Shown one piece after another: positions 45,294-54,428 of a stretch of DNA of 64,000 nucleotides (its first letter is position 1; every line of letters begins with the position of its first letter). A program made the position numbers and the translations under genes. Under the pieces are notes generated by a model, which was not told the origin of the DNA, did not search any database, and saw nothing but the letters and a program-made list of their open reading frames with translations. This stretch comes from Alphaproteobacteria bacterium PA2 (lineage in GTDB: Bacteria; Pseudomonadota; Alphaproteobacteria; Caulobacterales; Caulobacteraceae): the NCBI GenBank assembly GCA_002256425.1, contig NKIZ01000001.1, positions 2,577,001-2,641,000 on the forward strand. Reading direction: 5' to 3'.

Positions 45294-45869
45294 TTAGAGG
45301 CTCCCCTCAAAGACTATCAGTACGAGCCCAGCGCCGCCGCAGGGTCCTGCACCGCCGCCATCGTAAGCACCGCCTCCGGGATTTCCTCCGGACAACGTCT
45401 CGCTTCCCAATGCGCCGCCTACTCCACCTTGGAAATTTCCAAAGCTACCGGCCGCACCGCCGTTCAAACCAGAGCGGGGCTGTCCAGGAACATTCACGTC
45501 ACCTCCCGAGGCAATCCCTGGAAGGCTTGCGACATTGCCCCTAGCTCCGCCGGTAGTCGTCACAAGCGTCGCATCAGGAAAGAGGACTGTCGTAGTCCCT
45601 CCATTGGCTCCGTCTGCAGCCTGACCTACACTCAAAGACAAGGCCTGCCCGGCGACGATCCACCGGACTGTCTGTGCATGGGCGGCACCGTCGCCGCCTG
45701 AGCCCCCACCTCGAGCGCCCCCCCCACCCCACTGCACAACCCGGTACCGCCCCGTTCGCGGACACACCCAGGTGCTGGTCCCTGCGCCGAAATTGGCCAC
45801 ATAGCCCAAGGTTTCGGGACGCTTGGCGCCGGTCAGGGACTGGCCCAGCCAGCCGCGCAGGCCGGGCAT
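45294..45869 (-). CDS. glycine-rich phage tail/fibre-associated protein
   Basis: 191 aa from ATG 45869, which overlaps the upstream stop as TGATG; a GTG at 45884 is an alternative. The last 130 residues are Gly-rich (GGGGARGGGSGGDG, GGGNPGGGAYDGGG), like the glycine-rich adhesin domains of some phage tails. It may recognise the host surface. The base composition differs from neighbours in having more T and A in the glycine-rich part, a sign of diversification. Confidence 0.55.
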   Translation of the reverse strand: MPGLRGWLGQSLTGAKRPETLGYVANFGAGTSTWVCPRTGRYRVVQWGGGGARGGGSGGDGAAHAQTVRWIVAGQALSLSVGQAADGANGGTTTVLFPDATLVTTTGGARGNVASLPGIASGGDVNVPGQPRSGLNGGAAGSFGNFQGGVGGALGSETLSGGNPGGGAYDGGGAGPCGGAGLVLIVFEGSL

Positions 45870-46276
45870 CAGTAGTCGCCCCACTCGGCCAGGACACAGA
45901 CATTGGCCGCCGCACCCAACGCCGCATGGATCGTTTCACCGGCCTGCAGCAGGACCGGATTGGTCTCGGAGTATCCGAAGTCCGTCGTGGGAATGTCCGT
46001 CCCCGCCGTCATGGCGCAGGCGGGCATGAGGGCGCAGTCGAACAGGCGCTTGGTCACGCCGGCGTCGGTTGAACGGAACAGCTGGATCAGGGTGGCGCTC
46101 AACGCCGCCCTGGGTATGGCGCTGATCTTCGTCACCCTGGCGCCATTGGGCCCGGCCGTGGCCAGGAGGACTGTATTGGTCGGCGCGTCGGTCAGGACGG
46201 AATTGGCCGCCGACAGGGCGGCCGTTCCGGCCTTGGGAACCTGTGGCGTGATGATGCTGTTGGGGGTTGCAGGCAT
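45869..46276 (-). CDS. phage virion protein of unknown function
   Basis: 135 aa, beta-rich (TNTVLLATAGPNGARVTKISAIPRA, LLQAGETIHAALGAAANVCVLAEWGDY). The pattern is seen in small phage structural proteins located between fibre and hub genes, but no family is recognised. Coupled to the glycine-rich protein gene by overlapping stop and start. Confidence 0.5.
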   Translation of the reverse strand: MPATPNSIITPQVPKAGTAALSAANSVLTDAPTNTVLLATAGPNGARVTKISAIPRAALSATLIQLFRSTDAGVTKRLFDCALMPACAMTAGTDIPTTDFGYSETNPVLLQAGETIHAALGAAANVCVLAEWGDY

Positions 46277-46298
46277 GGGGCCTCGCTTGTGTTGAGGG

Positions 46299-46958
46299 TC
46301 AGAGTGTCAGGGCGGCAGCCACCGCGAAGGCGCGCAGGGCGGCGCCCCGGGCGGCCTGATCGGCGGCGTAATTGGTCAGGTCGGCTGTGGTCAGGGTGGC
46401 CCAGGCCGGGCTGGTCCCATTGGTCCTGAGCACGCCGCCGGCGTTCCCCGCCTGCCCCGGCAGGGCGCCGGAAAAGCTGGCGAAGACCTGGGCGTCCACA
46501 TAGGCCTTTGTGGCGGCGTCCTGCGGGCTGACGGGATCCCCGACACCGGAAAGCCGGGCGCCGCCGAACTCTGTCGCTCGCACCTTGTAGACATTGGCGC
46601 CGTCGCAGATCACCGCCGCCAGTTCACCGGGTCCAAGGCCCGCCGTTGCGCCGGCTCCAGTCGTCAGGGTCACCGGCCCGCCGGCGGCGTTCATCACCTC
46701 ATAGCGCTTGCTGACCGCCGGAAGGGTCACGGTGCAGCCGCCAGCCCCGGTGAATTTCAGCAGGGCCGCCCGGGCCTCGTCATCGCCGTTCGACGCCGCC
46801 AGGGCATAGTCGCCGTTCAGGGCCAGGGTGACCCAGCCGGCTATGGCGAAGTCCAGCCGGGCGATCACGGCGTTCAGCCGCGGCGCGCCCCAGGTGTTCA
46901 GGTTCTCGCCCGCCGCCTGCATTTCCAGACGCAGGCGCGGGGTGAAGGAAGATGGCAT
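46299..46958 (-). CDS. phage tail fibre-like protein
   Basis: 219 aa. It begins with a virion-attachment-like segment (SFTPRLRLEMQAAGENLNTWGAPRLNAVIARLD) and contains SPQDAATKAYVDAQV, a motif common in tail fibre and collar proteins. No long repeat shaft is present, so it could be a short fibre or adaptor. It follows the 80-aa gene by 1 base. Confidence 0.6.
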   Translation of the reverse strand: MPSSFTPRLRLEMQAAGENLNTWGAPRLNAVIARLDFAIAGWVTLALNGDYALAASNGDDEARAALLKFTGAGGCTVTLPAVSKRYEVMNAAGGPVTLTTGAGATAGLGPGELAAVICDGANVYKVRATEFGGARLSGVGDPVSPQDAATKAYVDAQVFASFSGALPGQAGNAGGVLRTNGTSPAWATLTTADLTNYAADQAARGAALRAFAVAAALTL

Positions 46959-46959
46959 G

Positions 46960-47202
46960 TCAGATTGCGCCTCCTGTGTCCGAGCGGATCCAGCGGACCC
47001 CGTCGGAATGGGCCAGAATGTTGAGATCCCTCACCAGCAACAGGCCCTGGGGCCAGGCTCCGGGGGGCGGCAGATCAGTGGCGGCGCAGGCAAACAGGGC
47101 CGTGGGCGAGGTCGGGGCGGCCAGTTGCCTCGCGGCCTCGACCAGCTCGCCCAGCAAGGCCCTCAACTCCGGCGGAACGCCAGGCCCGAGGGTCGCCGTC
47201 AT
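46960..47202 (-). CDS. small phage protein
   Basis: 80 aa. LRALLGELVEAARQLAAPTSPTALFACAATDLPPPGAWPQGLLLVRDLNILAHSDGVRWIRSDTG suggests a helical N-terminus and a small beta domain of the type found at fibre bases. Overlaps the gp4-like gene stop by 4 bases (ATGA). Function unknown. Confidence 0.55.
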   Translation of the reverse strand: MTATLGPGVPPELRALLGELVEAARQLAAPTSPTALFACAATDLPPPGAWPQGLLLVRDLNILAHSDGVRWIRSDTGGAI

Positions 47203-47822
47203 GGCCGCCCCTCCCCCAGGACAGCGGGCTCAAGGCGCAGGGCCGCCAGGGTGCGGCTGCGCCCTTCCTTGATCCGGGCCTCGGTCAGGGCTGCGTCAAA
47301 CCTGGCGGCGAACAGGCCCAGCATGTCGGCGTCCCTCAAATAGGGGGCCGCCTCCACCAGGGCGCCGAACAGGTAGAGGTCCGGATAGTCGGTCAGGACC
47401 CCGTTGACGGGTTGGCTGTCGGACAGGACCAGCCGGCCCAGCATGCGCAGGGTCAGGGTTTGGGCCCGGTCGAAGGGCCGGTCAAAGACCAGCCGGTCGC
47501 CGTCGATCCCCCAGAACCTCGGCGGCCCGGGAGCCTTGTCCACCTCCATATCGGCCGGATCCCGGAAGGTCACAGCGCAGCGGCCCGTGGCGGTCTCCAG
47601 CCACAGGCCGAGCGCTTCACGGAAGCCCGGTGGCAGGGAAACCGACCTCGACCCTGGCGTCGCCGCCAGGATCTGGTCGCTCTCCAGGCAACGGGCCCGC
47701 AGGGTGCGATTGAGCCGGGACTCCGCCAGGGCGATGAAGTCAGCCGTCCGCTCGGCTAGGTCGCTCCGCTCCATCCAGTCGGCCACGGCGGCCTTGAGCT
47801 GGCCATAGGTGCTCAGTCCCAT
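47199..47822 (-). CDS. P22 gp4-like head-tail adaptor
   Basis: 207 aa. The N-terminus (STYGQLKAAVADWMERSDLAERTADFIALAESRLNRTLR) is typical of the gp4/gp6-like adaptors that dock beneath the portal ring in podoviruses. DYPDLYLFGALVEAAPYLRD is a second typical segment. It follows the coat gene by 9 bases. Confidence 0.7.
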   Translation of the reverse strand: MGLSTYGQLKAAVADWMERSDLAERTADFIALAESRLNRTLRARCLESDQILAATPGSRSVSLPPGFREALGLWLETATGRCAVTFRDPADMEVDKAPGPPRFWGIDGDRLVFDRPFDRAQTLTLRMLGRLVLSDSQPVNGVLTDYPDLYLFGALVEAAPYLRDADMLGLFAARFDAALTEARIKEGRSRTLAALRLEPAVLGEGRP

Positions 47823-47831
47823 GCTGGCCCC

Positions 47832-49031
47832 CTAGTTGTTGGCCAGTCGCACGGCCATCTGCGGCCGCACGGTCCTGAAACCGTAGAGGACATCGAGACG
47901 GCAGGGGAACTTGTCGCTGTTGATGTCGTACTGGCGGACAATCCGCATGGAGACGCCGTCGAACACCTCACGGGCGGCGAAATCCACCCCCCGGGGCATG
48001 ATCATGTCGGCGGTCGCAAAGGCGAAGGCGCTCTTGTGATAGGCCATGGAGATCCCATGCTGGGTCCCTGCCGACCCGGCGATGTTGAGGGCCGCCGCCC
48101 CATTGGGCGAGGCCACGGCCACATTCTGCATGGGCCCGGCCAGGATGATGGCCGGCGCAATCGACAGGGGTCCCGCCCCGCCGGCGAAGGCCTGGGTGAC
48201 CACGAACTGTTGCAGCTGGCTGGTGGTAGCCTTGGTCTCAGGATGCACCCGATAGACGCCGGCCAGGGTGAAGACTTCGCCCTTGGCCAGGGTCCCGGTT
48301 CCCACCGTCACATTCAGCACCGACACCGGATTGGCCGTGACCGGCAGGGCGGCCGGCAGGGTGTTGGCGGTATAGCCTGCCCCCGAGCCGCGGGCATGGC
48401 TGGGCCACAGGGTGTTCTCCATGAAGTCGAACCCGGCGGTCCGCCCCATATAGCCCTCGCGGTACTGGGCCGAGATGCTGTCCCGGTCATTGAACAGGCC
48501 CTTGAGCCCGTCCACCAGATCCACATTGTCCTGGGTGTTCAGATTGGCTGTCCGCCCGGCCAGGGGCGCCAGATTGTCCACCAGCATCTTGCGGCCCTGC
48601 AGCACCTTGGCGAAGGTCGCCGCCTGGCCGTGATTGTTCACCTGGTTGAAGACATCGGCATACATGGTCATGGCGTCGGACTCGATATTGGCCGCCAGCA
48701 CGCCCATGGCCGGCTCCAGGATCCGGTCGCTGAAGTCATCCAGGGTCATGGTCAGGTCCACCGAGGTGAAGTTCAGATCCACCCCCTTCTGGGTCGCCAC
48801 CTTCAGGTCGACGCTGGTCTCGGTGGTGTCCTGGGCCGCCAGGGTGGGGCCAGAGCGCACCACATACTGGTTGGGCAGCCGCACCTTCAGGGTGTCGCCG
48901 ATCTTGGCCCCCTGTTTGGCGAAGCTCTCGTCATAGTCCCGGGTGATCGAGCCGACGAAGTTCAGCTTCTGATGCAGAACCCGCAGGGCCTCACGGGTCA
49001 CCGTGGTCGCCGACAGCAAACTGTTGGGCAT
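47832..49031 (-). CDS. P22-type major capsid (coat) protein
   Basis: 399 aa, close to P22 coat (430 aa). SATTVTREALRVLHQKLNFVGSI at the start, FAKQGAKIGDTLKVRLPNQY, and FDFMENTLWPSHARGSG resemble the P22 gene 5 family with the HK97 fold. It would form the capsid shell on the scaffold encoded upstream. No damage is seen in the reading frame. Confidence 0.78.
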   Translation of the reverse strand: MPNSLLSATTVTREALRVLHQKLNFVGSITRDYDESFAKQGAKIGDTLKVRLPNQYVVRSGPTLAAQDTTETSVDLKVATQKGVDLNFTSVDLTMTLDDFSDRILEPAMGVLAANIESDAMTMYADVFNQVNNHGQAATFAKVLQGRKMLVDNLAPLAGRTANLNTQDNVDLVDGLKGLFNDRDSISAQYREGYMGRTAGFDFMENTLWPSHARGSGAGYTANTLPAALPVTANPVSVLNVTVGTGTLAKGEVFTLAGVYRVHPETKATTSQLQQFVVTQAFAGGAGPLSIAPAIILAGPMQNVAVASPNGAAALNIAGSAGTQHGISMAYHKSAFAFATADMIMPRGVDFAAREVFDGVSMRIVRQYDINSDKFPCRLDVLYGFRTVRPQMAVRLANN

Positions 49032-49517
49032 AAGTCCTCCTCTCGCCCGCCCACCACGGGCGGTCGCTAAAATTTTGAAATTGATCGATAAAGACGGTCA
49101 CCCCGGCGAAGGCCGGAGAAGGGTCACCCGCCTCAGCCAGCAAGGACGAGTTCACTACAAAGGTCACAAAGACCGGTTCAATCCCGGCTTCGTGTCCCTT
49201 CGCGCCCTTCGTGGTGAAAACTTACGGCCCCGAACCAACCCCAACCCCCGGTCACCCCGGCGAAGGCCGGGGTCCAGTTCAAAGGGCCGCAGCGCCGCTC
49301 CAGACGCCCAAGGCGCAGGCTCTCCTCAAACTCAGAGCCCTGTGAACTGGATGCCGGACTCCGCCGGCATGACCGGGGAAGGGTCACCCGCCTCAGCCAG
49401 CAAGGACGAGTTCACCAAAAAAGGTCACAAAGACCGGTTCAATCCCTGCTTCGTGTCCCTTCGCGCCCTTCGTGGTGAAGACATACGGCCTCCGCCGCCA
49501 TGACCGGTGATCTGAGA
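49032..49517. repeat. repeat-rich gap between coat and scaffold genes
   Basis: 486 bases without a gene. It contains a roughly 112-base direct repeat (49118-49229 and 49378-49490), each copy holding inverted arms beginning TTCAC-A-AAAGGTCACAAAG and ending CGCCCTTCGTGGTGAA, plus inverted arms of the CCGG-TCACCCCGGCG family between them. Related elements occur outside the phage region near 58.2, 59.95 and 63.9 kb. Confidence 0.85.
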
Positions 49518-50330
49518 CTACCGCCGCCGGGTCTGGGCGTTGCGGCGGCTGATCCAGTCACGGACCGGCATGTCGTCGGCAACGCCTCCCGGCCCCGCCG
49601 AGCCCCCGGACACCCGCACCGCAGGTCGCACAGCCGCCAGCTTCTCCGCCTGGGAGGCCTTGTCCCGGGCCGCCCTGGCCTCGTCTCCGGCATGGGCACG
49701 GTGCAGGATCCGCCACAGCCGCGGGTCGGCGATCTCGCGCAGTTCATCCACGGTCACGCCGAAGGCCCTGGCATATTCCACCAGCTTCGCCGCCACCTGT
49801 GGCGACCAGCCGTCAATGGTCCGGCTCAGCTCCTGACCGGTCTTCAACCATTCGGCCGCCGCCTGGCGGTCGGCCTCGATCTGCGCCTGCTGATCGGCAT
49901 GGGTCAGGGCCTCGGCATAGTGGTCGCGCAATTGCCGCGCCTGTTGATACTGACCCCACAGGGCCCGCGCCTGCTCGGGGTTAGCGGCCCCGAGACCTGG
50001 CCAGTCCACCCCCTCGAATCCGGCGATCTGCTGGTCCAGCAGATGCAGCTGGGCCCGGTCGGCCAGGCTCGCCCCTACCCGCTCGGCATGGGCCTCCAGC
50101 TCGGCCCTGTGGCGGGCCAGCTCGGCCGCGCCCGCCGCGTGACCGGCGCCAGCCTCGACCAGGTCCCGGAGGGCGGAAGGGACGCGATAGACCTGCCCCT
50201 GATGCTCGACCTCATAGTCATCATCGGCGTCAACCTCAGGATCGACGCCTTCCATCTCCGCCAGGGGCGGCGTGTCGGCGTCCAGGGACAGGTCATCGCT
50301 CACGGCCCCTTCGGGCGTGTCCTTGCGCAT
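49518..50330 (-). CDS. phage scaffolding protein candidate
   Basis: 270 aa. Highly charged, helical, with an acidic N-terminus (DLSLDADTPPLAEMEGVDPEVDADDDYE), long coiled-coil stretches (about residues 70-200) and a basic C-terminus (WISRRNAQTRRR), which is the usual coat-binding end of scaffolding proteins. It lies directly before the coat gene. A LexA-controlled promoter precedes it. Confidence 0.68.
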   Translation of the reverse strand: MRKDTPEGAVSDDLSLDADTPPLAEMEGVDPEVDADDDYEVEHQGQVYRVPSALRDLVEAGAGHAAGAAELARHRAELEAHAERVGASLADRAQLHLLDQQIAGFEGVDWPGLGAANPEQARALWGQYQQARQLRDHYAEALTHADQQAQIEADRQAAAEWLKTGQELSRTIDGWSPQVAAKLVEYARAFGVTVDELREIADPRLWRILHRAHAGDEARAARDKASQAEKLAAVRPAVRVSGGSAGPGGVADDMPVRDWISRRNAQTRRR

Positions 50331-50456
50331 TCTCGAAACCTCGGATTTTCAGTGAAGGAAGGTTCAGCCGCCGTCTGAAACGACCGGCCAAAATGGCACA
50401 GCTGGGGGTCCAGGCGCCGCGGATCCCCGTCGGGCGCACCTCGTCAACTTGAAGAG

Positions 50457-50500
50457 ATCGTAGCCCTAACGAGTCCATATGTCAAGAACAAAACAGGAAC
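50457..50500 (-). promoter_or_regulatory. LexA-box promoter before scaffold-coat operon
   Basis: On the minus strand the SOS box GTTC-CTGTTTT-GTTC (50486-50500) directly touches a perfect -35 (TTGACA, 50480-50485). After a 17-base spacer comes a -10 (TACGAT, 50457-50462). The alphaproteobacterial LexA consensus is GTTC-N7-GTTC. Binding would block RNA polymerase. The box could also influence the divergent methyltransferase gene. Confidence 0.85.
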
Positions 50501-50604
50501 AATTTCCCGCGCCAGGCGAAGGTCTCACCCCCTGAGGGTTTCCGCCCCGCTGGCGCCCGTCTTGCTCACAGACCCGGTTAACACTCACGAACAAGACGAG
50601 TCCC

Positions 50605-51390
50605 ATGACCAACGCCGTCGTCGCCGCCAATCTGGACGTCTATGTCCGCCCCAAGATCGCCCAGTGGTACGCCACCCAGTCCGAACTGCTGAAGGCCGAG
50701 GTCACCGCCTTCGACATCGCCCGTCCGATCTGGGAAAACGGCCGGGTCCTCGACATGGGCGTCGGCGGCGGTCGCACCACCGAAAGCTTCGCCAGGGCCG
50801 CCGCCTATGTCGGCGCTGACTACAGCCAGGCCATGGTCGACGCGGCGAAGGAACGCTATCCGACCCATGAATTCCGTCAGGTCGACGCCCGCGACCTCAG
50901 CGCCTTCGCCGACGAGAGCTTTGACTTCGTCCTGTTCTCCTACAACGGCCTGGACTGTGTCGGCCACGCCGACCGCCTCCAGGTCCTGGCCGAGGTCCAT
51001 CGCGTCGTCCGCCCCGGCGGCATCTTCATGTTCAGCTCGCACAATATGGACTGGGTCCATCGCCGCCGCATTCTGGGCGACATCTTCCGCATCGAGCGCG
51101 CCAGCTCACCGGTCGCCATGCTGAAGAACCTGCTCAAGCCCGCCCTGCGCATCCGCAACTATGTCCGCGCCCAGGCCTGGGCCGAGACCACGGCGGACTA
51201 TCTGCTCCACCCCGATCCGGGCGACCAGTTCGCCGCCCCCCACTACAACACCTCCATCGGCGTGGTCCGCCGCCAGCTGGCCGACGCCCAGTTCAACCTG
51301 ACCCATGCCATCAATGACTCCGGCGTGCCGGTCAGCGGCGATCACGAGACCGCCTCCTCGACCCTCTACTACCTGGCCACCCGGGTCTGA
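50605..51390 (+). CDS. class I SAM-dependent methyltransferase
   Basis: 261 aa. SAM motif I GRVLDMGVGGGRTTE, motif II region VGADYSQAMVDAA, and VLRPGG-like VVRPGGIFMFSSHN. The acceptor is unknown. It is on the plus strand between the phage scaffold and portal genes, opposite to all virion genes, so it is cargo rather than part of the virion. Starts with no strong ribosome site but a good ATG context. Confidence 0.82.
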   Translation: MTNAVVAANLDVYVRPKIAQWYATQSELLKAEVTAFDIARPIWENGRVLDMGVGGGRTTESFARAAAYVGADYSQAMVDAAKERYPTHEFRQVDARDLSAFADESFDFVLFSYNGLDCVGHADRLQVLAEVHRVVRPGGIFMFSSHNMDWVHRRRILGDIFRIERASSPVAMLKNLLKPALRIRNYVRAQAWAETTADYLLHPDPGDQFAAPHYNTSIGVVRRQLADAQFNLTHAINDSGVPVSGDHETASSTLYYLATRV

Positions 51391-51478
51391 GGTCACGGTT
51401 CGGCAAGCCGGAAATCCCGGCTTGCACCGCGGCCCTGCCGCTCTAGAATAACCTGATACCGATCTGAGTGCGCCTGCG

Positions 51479-51507
51479 TTACTCAACAATTTCAGGGAGT
51501 TGGGTAA
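51479..51507 (+). promoter_or_regulatory. inverted repeat spanning the AHSA1-type start
   Basis: TTACTCAAC and GTTGGGTAA pair at 8 of 9 positions with the GGGAG ribosome site in the loop and the first base of the start codon at the end of the stem. It could be a regulator site or an mRNA hairpin controlling translation. Confidence 0.4.
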
Positions 51508-51914
51508 TGAAAATCACGGTTGAAAGGCTGGTCCGCAAGCCTCTGCCTGTCGTCTGGGCCGCCTACACCACCCCGGCTGACATCATCGCCTGGAACGCCG
51601 CATCCGACGACTGGCACACCACCGCCTCCACCGTGGACCTGCGGGTCGGCGGCGAGTTCTCCTCCCGCATGGAGGCCAAGGACGGCAGTTTCGGCTTTGA
51701 CTTCACCGGAACCTATTCCGAGGTCGAGACCGGGCGCCGCCTGGCCTACGATATGGGCGACCGCGTCGCTGAAATCGACTTCCTGCCCGAAGACGGCGGT
51801 GTCCTGGTGCGGGTCACCTTCGATGCGGAAACCGAGAACCCCGCCGAAATGCAGAGGGAAGGCTGGCAGGCCATTCTCGACAGCTTCACCCGGCACACCG
51901 AAGCCAAGACCTAG
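51507..51914 (+). CDS. SRPBCC/AHSA1-domain protein
   Basis: 135 aa, start with GGGAG upstream. START-like fold markers are VERLVRKPLPVVWAAYTTPADIIAWN, VDLRVGGEFSSRME and the C-terminal helix EGWQAILDSFTRH. Such proteins bind hydrophobic ligands or act as stress accessory factors, often next to an ArsR regulator, which is absent here. Its stop shares a CTAG with the opposing portal gene. Confidence 0.82.
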   Translation: MKITVERLVRKPLPVVWAAYTTPADIIAWNAASDDWHTTASTVDLRVGGEFSSRMEAKDGSFGFDFTGTYSEVETGRRLAYDMGDRVAEIDFLPEDGGVLVRVTFDAETENPAEMQREGWQAILDSFTRHTEAKT

Positions 51915-53599
51915 GGGCGGTTCGGCACGAGGCTGGCCAGCCGTTTGGCCACCTCATCGGCCCCCGGCCAGTCCAGGTTCTTGGCCAGCAGATCACCGAT
52001 CAGCGGCGCAGCCGGCGGATAGGCGCGGATCAGCTCGATCATCTGGCTGGCCGCCTCCTCCCGCCTTGAGGTGTAGGACGGCCCGGCGCTCACCGTCAGG
52101 TCATAGCGCCCGACGCACAGGTCAAAGACCTTCTCCAGCGACCCCGACAAGGGTTGGTTGATCGCCGCCATTTCCGCCTCGCCATTGGGCCCCAGGATCC
52201 GCACCATCCGCGGCGCGCTGTAAACCTTGGGGATCAGGTCGATCAGTATGCGCCCGGCATGCCGGATCGCCCGGCTCAGATTGTCGATATAGTGGAAGGT
52301 CGAGACGTCCCCCTCCCTCTGCCGGGCCATGATCGCCTTGCCCGAGGTCTCGTTGGATTTCGCCCCCAGACTGGCGTCATACATGCCCATGATCGCCTTC
52401 ATGTCGTCGCTGGCGTTCAGCGCCTCCTGAAGGGCCCCCGCCGGAACCCCGGCATAGGGCTGCCTCTGCGGGGCTTCAGGGCCGTCATATTCGATGAAGG
52501 CGTGGGACTGGGTGTTGGCGCTGGCCCACTTGGCGGCGTCCGTATCAAACGCCCCCCGTCGGCCGATGAAGGGCGTCTTGGGCGCCAGGGCCACCAGCTC
52601 GGTCGAGGCCGTCCGCCAGTAATTGTACATCCGCTGCGGATCCTTGGCGTCCCGCACCAGAGACCTCAGGCGCCGGGCGCCGTCCACATGGATCGCCTCC
52701 CCATAGACCGGCACGATGGGGATGTACCGCCCGGCCCAGTCCACGGTCTCCAGCACCTCGGCACCCGAGAGGATGTACTGCGTCACCTTGTGGCTGGTCG
52801 CCGGCCTTGGCCGCCCAACCACCGTCGCGCCCGCCGCATCGAACAGGGCCTTCTGCGCCTCATAGACATCCTGCCCCACCACCTGACCGTCCGACAGGGC
52901 CAGCAGGCTGCGGCTCACCGTCTCCCGCTTCCAGAACTCGGCCAGCCGCACCCGGTCGGCTCCGTCCCGGCCACCGCCGCCGGATCGCCGGTCAGCCCCC
53001 TCGCCGCCGGTCCAGTCGCAGACCTCCGCCCCCTTCCAGCGGGCCTCGAAGCCCTTGCGGGTCAGGCTCTCCACCACAAAGGCCAGGTTCCAGTCTGCGG
53101 AGTCCGCCCCCGTGGCGAAGGGATCGCCATAGACGCTGAACGGATCGGCCACCGGCTCGATGGCCAGGTCCTGATGGAAGCTGTCATCGTCGGCGTAGCG
53201 CGTATTGATCCGGAAATAGCCGAACCCGCCTGTCACCGCGAAATCCAGGGCTGTGTCATAGGCCACCTCGGCGTCGCTGGACTGCTCGATGTGGCGGATC
53301 AGGCCGTTCAGCAGTTCGGCTGTCTTCGGGTCCGCCCCGTCCCCAACCGGATGGCAGACAATCGCCGGCTTGTTCTGCCGCGCGTCATTGACCACCTGCC
53401 GGATGAAGGCCGGCAGCCGGTTGATGGTCAGACAGGGCCGCCCCTCGGCCTGCCGCTCGGCCATGACCCGCGGGCTCCACTGCTCCCCCAGCCGGGCGAA
53501 CCGGATATCATCCGCCGCCGCCCGACGGTTCTCCCCCTCCGCCTCACTCGCCAGGGCGAAGGCCGCCTGGGCCTCACTGAGCAGATCGCTGTGCTTCAT
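51911..53599 (-). CDS. P22-type phage portal protein
   Basis: 562 aa. Forms the dodecameric DNA channel at one capsid vertex. RQVVNDARQNKPAIVCHPVGDGADPKTAELLNGLIRHIEQSSDAEVAYDTALDFAVTGGFGYFRI is a strong match to the P22-like portal family, as are SLGAKSNETSGKAIMARQREGD and NLSRAIRHAGRILIDLIPKVY. Full length and uninterrupted. It is separated from both the terminase and the scaffold by host-type genes. Confidence 0.85.
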   Translation of the reverse strand: MKHSDLLSEAQAAFALASEAEGENRRAAADDIRFARLGEQWSPRVMAERQAEGRPCLTINRLPAFIRQVVNDARQNKPAIVCHPVGDGADPKTAELLNGLIRHIEQSSDAEVAYDTALDFAVTGGFGYFRINTRYADDDSFHQDLAIEPVADPFSVYGDPFATGADSADWNLAFVVESLTRKGFEARWKGAEVCDWTGGEGADRRSGGGGRDGADRVRLAEFWKRETVSRSLLALSDGQVVGQDVYEAQKALFDAAGATVVGRPRPATSHKVTQYILSGAEVLETVDWAGRYIPIVPVYGEAIHVDGARRLRSLVRDAKDPQRMYNYWRTASTELVALAPKTPFIGRRGAFDTDAAKWASANTQSHAFIEYDGPEAPQRQPYAGVPAGALQEALNASDDMKAIMGMYDASLGAKSNETSGKAIMARQREGDVSTFHYIDNLSRAIRHAGRILIDLIPKVYSAPRMVRILGPNGEAEMAAINQPLSGSLEKVFDLCVGRYDLTVSAGPSYTSRREEAASQMIELIRAYPPAAPLIGDLLAKNLDWPGADEVAKRLASLVPNRP

Positions 53600-53699
53600 C
53601 AGACATGACTCCTTGCGCCCCGGTTGGGGGCGTTGGGTTGGTTTTTAAACTGCGTCGGTTTTGGGCCTCAGCCCGTGCAGGTCCTGTCGGCGGGTCGCC

Positions 53700-54428
53700 T
53701 CAGCGTCCCTGGTTCTGAGCGTCCCAGGCCTGAGCCTTCACCCCGGCGATCAGCAGCCAGAGGGTCAGGGTCCCTTCCGCCAGGAAGCCCGGCAGCAGGA
53801 TCCACGGGAACAGCCCCGACGCCACGGACGGCGCGACAATCCCCAGGGCGCTGTTCACCACATAGCAGACCCCGGCAAACCCAAGGGCCCAGCCCAGGAC
53901 CCGCGGCAGGAACTTCGCCTTGGCCACCAGGGCGCCAACCATTACCAGATGCAGGCCAAACAGCATCAGGCCGATGGCGAAGATCGCGGTGTGCAGCCGC
54001 AGGGAATACATGGCCAGGCCCATGGCCTGAGCCGCCTCCGCCGCTGACTTTCCATCCAGATTGCCTACCAGCAGGACTGGAACCAGGAACAGGCCGGCAT
54101 TGGCCAGAATGACCGCCGAATAGACCAGCCGGAAGGCCGCCGCCCCGAAGGACAGGGCCTTGCTCACCGGCGCCAGCAGCAGGAACAGCAGGACCCCGAC
54201 GGCCACATCGCCGATCGCCACCGCCACATCGGCCAGAACACCCCAGCGCCACAGGTCCTGCGAGGCCGAAATCTTCGCCGCCGTCGCCGCAGCATCGCCG
54301 GAAACAACCAGCCCGCCCCGCACCACAGCCTCGGCGAAGATCGCCCCCACCATGATCACCAGGTAGAAGGCCCCCGCCCACCGCGCAGCCCGGCGCGCCG
54401 CAGCGCCATCAGCAAGTCCAGCCATCAT
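53700..54428 (-). CDS. DUF4386 membrane protein
   Basis: 242 aa from ATG 54428; a GTG at 54470 is an alternative without a ribosome site. Six or seven hydrophobic segments and the ARWAGAFYLVIMVGAIFAE, LVYSAVILANAGLFLVP and FGLHLVMVGALVAKAKFLPRVLGW segments are typical of DUF4386. Function unknown. It lies between the terminase and portal genes and is cargo rather than a virion gene. Confidence 0.75.
   Translation of the reverse strand: MMAGLADGAAARRAARWAGAFYLVIMVGAIFAEAVVRGGLVVSGDAAATAAKISASQDLWRWGVLADVAVAIGDVAVGVLLFLLLAPVSKALSFGAAAFRLVYSAVILANAGLFLVPVLLVGNLDGKSAAEAAQAMGLAMYSLRLHTAIFAIGLMLFGLHLVMVGALVAKAKFLPRVLGWALGFAGVCYVVNSALGIVAPSVASGLFPWILLPGFLAEGTLTLWLLIAGVKAQAWDAQNQGR

Noticed and set aside
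52154..53608. 484-aa plus-strand reading opposite the portal
   Set aside because: No family features; the minus-strand portal is convincing.
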